From NCBI GenBank assembly GCA_030612175.1, contig JAUWOJ010000036.1, forward strand, positions 1 to 10,030: a stretch of 10,030 nucleotides of DNA, given 5' to 3'. A model generated the notes under the pieces. The model saw only the letters and a list, made by a program, of their open reading frames with translations. It was not told the origin of the DNA and made no database searches. The stretch is from Candidatus Bipolaricaulota bacterium (GTDB lineage: Bacteria > Bipolaricaulota > Bipolaricaulia > UBA7950 > UBA9294). Of this stretch, positions 5,432 to 10,030 are shown in pieces. The position numbers and the translations under genes were made by a program. Every line of letters begins with the position of its first letter. Position 1 is the stretch's first letter.

Positions 5432-7678
5432 CTATTTAATCTCTTTGCTGTACGAGCAGTTTTTGTTATTACAAACAAGCTTACCTTTCTTCTCTACAAG
5501 CACACCATGCCCACATGTGGGGCACGCCTTCACCGGTCGCTCAGACATTGCATACCGACAGCTAGGATAGTTGTCGCAGCCATAGAACGTTTGTCTGCGT
5601 TTCTGCGAGTATCGCTCAACCAGCATCCCTTTCTCACATGATGGACAGGAAACACCGGTAGGAATGGAAGTTGTTTTATTGCACTCAGGATTGGTACACC
5701 TTAGGTAGCGGCCATATCGACCACTTTTCGTCGTCATTGGTTCTCCACAAACTGGACAGGTCGCTTTAGTCTCCATTTCCTTCTCCACTTTTTCCAGAGA
5801 CTCAGCGATGATCAATACTCCATCCTTATGGCGATAAGGAAGCTCTGCCGGAAGACTGCGCGTATTTCGGCACTCGGGGTAGTTCGAGCAACCGACAAAG
5901 TGTGAACCCTTCCAATACCGAAGCTCCATCGGTGACTTGCACTTGTCGCAAACGACATCGGTCATTACCCGGAACGGCTTACCCTCTTTGATGCGGGATT
6001 CAAGTCTTGTCAGCCGCTTTGAGAAAGGATCATAGAATTCCTGTAACGCATCAGCTCGTGAGAATTGTCCCTCTTCAATACGATCGAGATCTTTTTCCAT
6101 CTGTGCAGTGAAGTGAGCCTCCACCGTTTCGGGAAAGTACTGCTTCAGAAATTCAGTGACTTCCTCTCCAAGAAGGGTTGGGTACAGGCTTCCATTCTTC
6201 TTGCGAACATAGTCACGTGTCTGAATAACCGATACTATTGTAGCATAAGTGCTTGGTCGCCCTCTTCCCTTCTTCTCCAATATGCTGATCAGCCCAGCCT
6301 CACTGTAACGACGCGGTGGCTCAGTGAATTTCTGTTGTAAATCCACTCGTTCTATCGCAAGGATTTGCCCCTCCCTCAACCAATTTGGGATCTTGCCATC
6401 GCTGTTTTTCTCTCGCGGATAAAGGGTAAGAAACCCATCAAATACAAGTGTGCTGCCGGTCGCCTCCAAAGTGTAGCGACCAGCCGTTATAGTAACCTTG
6501 CCTTGCTTGTAAAGGGCTTCTGACATCTGAGTGGAGAGAAAGCGCTTGTAGATCAGCGCATATAATTTGCGCTGGTCCGGTGAAAGCCAGGAAGCAATTT
6601 TCTCCGGCCCTAAGCTCACCGTAGTAGGACGGATTGCCTCGTGAGCATCTTGAGAACGTTTCTTGTTCCTGTAGTGACGAGTCTTGGCCGATAAGTAGTC
6701 TTTCCCGTATCGCTCGGCAATCAACTGGCGCGCTTCCTTCACCGCGCTGCCCGACATGCGAACCGAGTCAGTGCGCATATAGGTGATTAGTCCCACATCT
6801 CCCTGAGGAAGCCTAACTCCTTCATACAATTGCTGAGCAATGCTCATTGTACGTTTAGGCGCAAAACCAAGAGATGACGAAGCGGCTCGCTGCAGGGAGC
6901 TAGTAATAAACGGAGGAGGAGGTTGTCGAAGCCGGGTGTCTTGCACAATGCTTTTGACAACAGCTTCTTCGCCCTGTAGTTCTTTCAGGGTCTTATTTGC
7001 CTCTGTCTCACTACTTGCAACGAATTTCTTACCGTTCTTCTTGGTCAGAGACGCGGTAAATGCTTCTTCCCCCCTTAGACATACGTAGATTTCCCAGTAC
7101 TCCTCACGGACAAATAAAGCAATCTCTGCTTCCCGGTCGCACAAGAAACGAAGCGCAACCGACTGCACTCGCCCAGCAGAAAGCCCTCCAAATTGGCTTC
7201 CTGCAATTGCCCGCGAAAGAAGAGGGCTCACTTGATACCCAACCAACCGATCGAGGATGCGACGTGTCCGCTGTGCCTCAACTTTATTGACATTGATTCT
7301 CGACGGCTTAGATAACGCCTTAAGGATTACCGGCTTTGTAATCTCGTTGAAAACCGGTCGTAGAAACGCATCATCGTCCTTCACTACCCGTTTCAGAATA
7401 GTATATAGATCATAGGCAATCGCCTCTCCCTCTCGGTCGTTATCAGTCGCAAGGTAGATCTGTCTAGCCTTCTTGGCTGCTTGTCGCAGCTTTGTAACTT
7501 GCTTCGTACGTTTGGTCTCAAATTTGGGAGTAAATTCGTTTTCTACATCCACCCCCAACTCCTTTTTTGGTAAGTCACGCACATGACCCTGAGAAGAAAG
7601 CACCACATATGGACTTCCAAGGTACTTACCTATCGTACGTGCCTTGGTTGGGGATTCAACAATCACAAGTCTTGTCAA
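5432..7678 (-). CDS. topA: DNA topoisomerase I (type IA) with four zinc-binding clusters
   Basis: This enzyme relaxes negative supercoils by transient single-strand cleavage. I place the start at TTG 7678, nine bases after AAGGAG, giving 748 residues beginning MTRLVIVESPTKA. The frame stays open to a TTG at 7753, but that lies at the inferred transcription start. In the short numbering, the Toprim domain has Glu8 (VIVESPTKA) and the Asp79/Asp81/Glu83 cluster (TDNDREGEA). The catalytic Tyr300 lies in GLITYMRTDS with Arg302 next to it, and HEAIRPT follows at about 346. The C-terminus carries four Cys4 clusters at Cys577/580/597/603, 641/644/661/666, 678/681/701/707 and 719/722/736/741. All cysteines are intact, so all four should bind zinc. 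These zinc modules typically hold single-stranded DNA in bacterial TopA. The gene is monocistronic in the window, convergent with the sigma gene and divergent from the P-loop gene. Confidence 0.96.
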   Translation of the reverse strand: MTRLVIVESPTKARTIGKYLGSPYVVLSSQGHVRDLPKKELGVDVENEFTPKFETKRTKQVTKLRQAAKKARQIYLATDNDREGEAIAYDLYTILKRVVKDDDAFLRPVFNEITKPVILKALSKPSRINVNKVEAQRTRRILDRLVGYQVSPLLSRAIAGSQFGGLSAGRVQSVALRFLCDREAEIALFVREEYWEIYVCLRGEEAFTASLTKKNGKKFVASSETEANKTLKELQGEEAVVKSIVQDTRLRQPPPPFITSSLQRAASSSLGFAPKRTMSIAQQLYEGVRLPQGDVGLITYMRTDSVRMSGSAVKEARQLIAERYGKDYLSAKTRHYRNKKRSQDAHEAIRPTTVSLGPEKIASWLSPDQRKLYALIYKRFLSTQMSEALYKQGKVTITAGRYTLEATGSTLVFDGFLTLYPREKNSDGKIPNWLREGQILAIERVDLQQKFTEPPRRYSEAGLISILEKKGRGRPSTYATIVSVIQTRDYVRKKNGSLYPTLLGEEVTEFLKQYFPETVEAHFTAQMEKDLDRIEEGQFSRADALQEFYDPFSKRLTRLESRIKEGKPFRVMTDVVCDKCKSPMELRYWKGSHFVGCSNYPECRNTRSLPAELPYRHKDGVLIIAESLEKVEKEMETKATCPVCGEPMTTKSGRYGRYLRCTNPECNKTTSIPTGVSCPSCEKGMLVERYSQKRRQTFYGCDNYPSCRYAMSERPVKACPTCGHGVLVEKKGKLVCNNKNCSYSKEIK

Positions 7679-7687
7679 TTCTAAGAG

Positions 7688-7693
7688 CTCCTT
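7688..7693 (-). promoter_or_regulatory. Ribosome binding site deciding the topA TTG start
   Basis: AAGGAG on the minus strand lies nine bases before TTG at 7678, which begins the protein three residues ahead of the conserved LVIVESPTKA. The upstream in-frame start at 7753 has no such site. Confidence 0.7.
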
Positions 7694-7759
7694 TCTTGAA
7701 TCTTTAGCCACAATCCACACAGCAACAGAACCTTTAACGGAATGCAACACCAAGACACT

Positions 7760-7788
7760 AGTGTAACAGAGAATTCACTTCATGCAAA
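7760..7788 (-). promoter_or_regulatory. Candidate extended -10 promoter of topA, overlapped by a palindrome
   Basis: On the minus strand TTTGCA (7788-7783) is followed after 17 bases by TACACT (7765-7760), with the extended -10 TGT at 7768-7766. Both boxes match consensus at only four of six positions. Transcription would begin near 7753 and leave a leader of about 75 bases. A perfect 10-base palindrome, ACACTAGTGT (7755-7764), covers most of the -10 box and could be a repressor site or chance. Confidence 0.4.
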
Positions 7789-7805
7789 CCGTCGTCACGC
7801 GCATC

Positions 7806-7814
7806 TGGTATATC
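7806..7814 (+). promoter_or_regulatory. Weak extended -10 candidate for the tandem P-loop gene
   Basis: TGGTATATC carries an extended -10 TG and TATATC (four of six) with no recognisable -35 at normal spacing. It would start transcription near 7821, about 45 bases before the ATG at 7867. The surrounding TCTGGTATATCAGA (7804-7817) is a quasi-palindrome with one mismatched pair. An alternative TAAAAT closer to the ATG would leave almost no leader and is less likely. Confidence 0.25.
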
Positions 7815-7866
7815 AGAAGTGCTTTTCCTGCCCTAGTTAGCTAAAATTACTCGGTAAGGAGAAGGA

Positions 7867-9168
7867 ATGCCACACATCATTTTAGAAGGTCTACCGACAG
7901 CGGGAAAAACCGAGACAATACAAATGCTTGCCCGTTTCTACCCGGAACAAATCGAGGTTTTTCCCGAACTCGTCAAACAGGTAGCGGCTAAAGAGAAAAT
8001 CGACATCTTATCTGAACGAGAGAGACTCACCGAGGCAATCATTGCCGAGCTTCCTTATCGCCGCGCACAACTGGAAAGCGTCGCGCAACAAGGCAAAATG
8101 TGCCTGGAAGAGTCGCATATGGGCGTTCACCTCGCCTATTCAAAGGCGCTTAACGATAGGTCATTCATCAATGCCTACGGTAAAGTTGAGCTATCCCTGT
8201 CCCGACCAAACTTATACCTACGGTTGGCAATTCCAATAGATGTCTCTATACGGCGGCAGAAAGCACGCAAAACACCGCAATTCGAGGTGGACAGACCCAC
8301 GCTCAAGCAAATGCTTGTACACCTGCAAGAATGGCACATCGCTCAGGGCAGCAATCTACGCATAGTAAATGCGGATTCTTCACCATCAACCCTCCTTGCC
8401 CAAGTAGAAGCAATCCTTCCGCTCCGGTATACAAGAAAGGGCCCAACTACAAAGAACACATTTGGCACTCTTCTTCTCCTGGGTCGTCCTGCCAGTGGAA
8501 AGAGCGAGTTCATCGACTTTATGAACAAATGCTCAGTTGAACGCCGAGCTAAACGCTATCATATCTCTCCATTTCGCGTCATCGATGATTTCCCTATTCT
8601 GTGGGAAAAGTGCGAAGAGGACAATCTATGGGAAGACCTCGGACGAAAGCGACTTTACTCTCAGCCAATAAAGGGAAATTACTATGTTACAGACGATGGC
8701 CTGTGGTCATTTCTGATCGGCAAGATCAACCAGCAGGCAAGACCACTACTCAGCAGAACTACGTCATCTAATGAAACCATTATCATCGAGCTCTCTCGTG
8801 GCAAAGCGCACGGCTACTCTGAGGCCTTGGGTTACCTTTCGCCAGAAGTTCTTTCTCGTGCAGCCATCCTTTATGTACAGGTATCATTCAATGAATCCTG
8901 GCGCAGAAACATTGCTCGCTACAATGAGAAGAAATCCGGCGGAATCCTCACTCATTCCGTCCCCTGCGAAGAAATGAAACGCACATACAGAGAGGATGAT
9001 TGGCCTGATATTGCCCAGGCTCCGTGCGGAATGCTCACAGTGAACGGAATAACAATTCCCTACGTCACAATGAGCAATGAACCAGAGCTCACTGACGTAG
9101 ATGCGCTCGACTCCCGTTACCACAAAGCACTGGACCAATTGTATGCCCTGTATTCGCGGAGATCATAA
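7867..9168 (+). CDS. Tandem P-loop NTPase: nucleoside-kinase-like domain fused to a second P-loop domain
   Basis: The protein has 433 residues, starting at ATG with AAGGAG six bases upstream. The N-terminal module (1-185) has a Walker A GLPTAGKT (8-15). It also has CLEESHMGVHLAYSKAL (79-95), placed like the Glu/Arg-Ser motif of deoxynucleoside and thymidylate kinases. PNLYLRLAIPIDVSIRRQKAR (114-134) resembles the region before the kinase lid. The C-terminal module (about 198-433) has its own Walker A, GRPASGKS (206-213), after a hydrophobic strand. Further on come DDFPILWE (240-247), IIIELSRGKAHGYSEAL (305-321), ILYVQVSFNESWRRNIARYN (334-353) and REDDWPDI (375-382). I know of similar uncharacterised sequences but no assigned function for this second module. 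Phosphotransfer to a nucleoside, nucleotide or other small molecule is a reasonable inference only. There is no signal peptide or membrane span, so it should be cytoplasmic. It is followed 48 bases later by the glmS-like gene. Confidence 0.85.
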   Translation: MPHIILEGLPTAGKTETIQMLARFYPEQIEVFPELVKQVAAKEKIDILSERERLTEAIIAELPYRRAQLESVAQQGKMCLEESHMGVHLAYSKALNDRSFINAYGKVELSLSRPNLYLRLAIPIDVSIRRQKARKTPQFEVDRPTLKQMLVHLQEWHIAQGSNLRIVNADSSPSTLLAQVEAILPLRYTRKGPTTKNTFGTLLLLGRPASGKSEFIDFMNKCSVERRAKRYHISPFRVIDDFPILWEKCEEDNLWEDLGRKRLYSQPIKGNYYVTDDGLWSFLIGKINQQARPLLSRTTSSNETIIIELSRGKAHGYSEALGYLSPEVLSRAAILYVQVSFNESWRRNIARYNEKKSGGILTHSVPCEEMKRTYREDDWPDIAQAPCGMLTVNGITIPYVTMSNEPELTDVDALDSRYHKALDQLYALYSRRS

Positions 9169-9173
9169 TTGTG

Positions 9174-9197
9174 TGTGTGAATAGGACTATTCACACA
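9174..9197. promoter_or_regulatory. Perfect 11-2-11 dyad just upstream of glmS
   Basis: TGTGTGAATAG (9174-9184) and CTATTCACACA (9187-9197) are perfect inverted repeats around a two-base centre, GA. The element fills the gap between the P-loop gene stop (9166-9168) and the glmS ribosome site (GGGGG, 9204-9208). The near-zero centre suits a dimeric repressor operator. As RNA it would form a ten-pair hairpin with a GGAC tetraloop. No T-run follows on either strand, so a terminator is unlikely. TGTGA and TCACA are ten bases apart, not the six of a CRP site. A weak CATAAT (9164-9169) just upstream could serve as a -10 box. Confidence 0.55.
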
Positions 9198-9216
9198 AGA
9201 AAAGGGGGACCAATCT

Positions 9217-10030
9217 ATGTGCGGAATCTTTGGAATTGTTACTAGTAACGAACAACCATTGGGGAATATCTTGCTTGACGCGGGTCGGCGGCTTGCCTAT
9301 CGAGGCTATGATTCCATCGGCTGTGCAACCATCGATAGAGAAGGCCAAATTGACCTAAGGAAAGATGCTGGCAAGATTGATGAAGTGAACAAACGATTGA
9401 GATTTGACACAATGAAAGGGCAGCGAGGTATCGTGCAGTTGCGCTGGGCTACTTTTGGCTCTCCCTCACAAGTAAACGCCCAACCTCACCTTGACTCGAA
9501 AGCCAACTTAGTTGGCGCTCACAACGGAAACATAGTCAATAACGTTTCCTTGCGTGAGGAGTTCATCGCGGAAGGCATGGTGGTTCGTGGAACCAATGAT
9601 GGAGAAAGTTGTGTGCATGCCGTAGAACGCTACATCAATCAAGGCTATAACATGATCGAAGCAATTCGGAAAGCGGCGGAAGACTTAGAAGGAGACTATG
9701 CATTTGTAATTGCTTCAAGGAATGAAGAAAATACGAGTGGGCACCGTCCTCTGTACGCAATCAAGAATGGCTCTGGCCTTGTTGTGGGAATTGCCCACCA
9801 AGCCACTTGCGTTTCTTCCGATCTTCCTTCTATCCTGCCTCTAACGGACAAGATCTTACGACTACAGGATGGAGAGATGGTCACCCTATGGCCTGACCGA
9901 GTAGAGATCCGCCAGGTATCCACCGGAGAACTGGTCCACCGAATCCCGGAGAGATTCACAATAGGGATGGAAGTAGCCCAGAAAGGCGGTTATGTTCACT
10001 TCATGGAGAAGGAGATTCACGAACAGCCGT
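9217..10030 (+). CDS. glmS: GlmS-like glutamine:fructose-6-phosphate amidotransferase, N-terminal 271 residues (partial)
   Basis: This enzyme would transfer glutamine ammonia to fructose 6-phosphate to make glucosamine 6-phosphate, the entry to UDP-GlcNAc and peptidoglycan. The class II glutaminase domain starts MCGIFGIV, with Cys2 exposed as the catalytic nucleophile after Met removal. It continues with RRLAYRGYDSIG (24-35), RWATFG (76-81), NAQPH (87-91), the oxyanion-hole HNG (102-104) and TNDGES (126-131). The frame then reaches HFMEKEIHEQP (261-271), the linker motif that in GlmS leads into the two SIS isomerase domains, which lie beyond the window. Compared with E. coli GlmS as I recall it, HTRWATHG is QLRWATFG, NAHPH is NAQPH and SETDTEV is RGTNDGES. 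It may therefore be a divergent GlmS or a related amidotransferase-SIS enzyme. The ATG has a GGGGG ribosome site eight bases upstream. Confidence 0.85.
   Translation, partial: MCGIFGIVTSNEQPLGNILLDAGRRLAYRGYDSIGCATIDREGQIDLRKDAGKIDEVNKRLRFDTMKGQRGIVQLRWATFGSPSQVNAQPHLDSKANLVGAHNGNIVNNVSLREEFIAEGMVVRGTNDGESCVHAVERYINQGYNMIEAIRKAAEDLEGDYAFVIASRNEENTSGHRPLYAIKNGSGLVVGIAHQATCVSSDLPSILPLTDKILRLQDGEMVTLWPDRVEIRQVSTGELVHRIPERFTIGMEVAQKGGYVHFMEKEIHEQP

Noticed and set aside
7679..7753. A 25-codon N-terminal extension of TopA from TTG 7753
   Set aside because: It coincides with the inferred transcription start, lacks a ribosome site and precedes the universally N-terminal Toprim strand LVIVESPTKA.
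9176..9195. TGTGA...TCACA as a CRP site before glmS
   Set aside because: The two half-sites are ten bases apart, where CRP sites have six; the perfect dyad is better left as an unidentified operator or hairpin.
9174..9197. The dyad as an intrinsic terminator of the P-loop gene
   Set aside because: It is AT-rich at the loop end and followed by AGAAAAGGGGG, with no T-run on either strand.
9169..9216. A glmS ribozyme in the leader of glmS
   Set aside because: The gap to the previous gene is only 48 bases and is filled by a simple dyad, too short for the ribozyme fold unless it overlapped the upstream coding region.

Overview
The window (roughly half GC) is an ordinary chromosomal stretch of a bacterium. 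It carries core genes for translation, transcription, DNA topology and cell-wall or sugar metabolism. I see no phage, transposon, CRISPR, tRNA or rRNA signal. The taxon cannot be named from this sequence. The bacterial-type LeuRS and TopA, frequent GTG/TTG starts, several extended -10 promoters and a little-known tandem P-loop protein suggest a non-model, deep-branching lineage. Chloroflexota-like or candidate-phylum bacteria come to mind, but that is an impression and not evidence.

Left half, minus strand (4190 to 1): a compact set of co-directional genes read right to left. It starts with an exported DUF4139 protein, then a 75-codon protein of unknown function, an alpha-D-phosphohexomutase (phosphoglucomutase/phosphomannomutase type), and leucyl-tRNA synthetase, whose 3' part lies outside the window. 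The gap between the first two genes is 19 bases. The later junctions overlap, so this is very probably one operon with translational coupling.

Middle: a divergent promoter region (about 4124-4426) separates that operon from a plus-strand RpoD/SigA-family sigma factor. The sigma gene has a near-consensus extended -10 promoter and a leader of about 130 bases with a GC-rich hairpin containing eight consecutive Gs. The sigma gene converges on topA (minus strand) with only 63 bases between the stops.

Right half: topA uses a TTG start and encodes a complete topoisomerase I with four zinc-binding clusters. Divergent from it is a 433-residue protein with two P-loop NTPase modules in tandem. After a 48-base gap holding a perfect 11-2-11 dyad comes a GlmS-like glutamine:fructose-6-phosphate amidotransferase, cut by the right edge.

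The genes do not form one dedicated pathway. The hexomutase and the GlmS-like protein both act on hexose phosphates and could feed nucleotide-sugar and envelope synthesis, but they are on opposite strands and 6.6 kb apart. The least understood items are the tandem P-loop protein, the small coupled protein between DUF4139 and the hexomutase, the dyad before glmS, and the sigma leader hairpin. No clearly new multi-gene system is visible.
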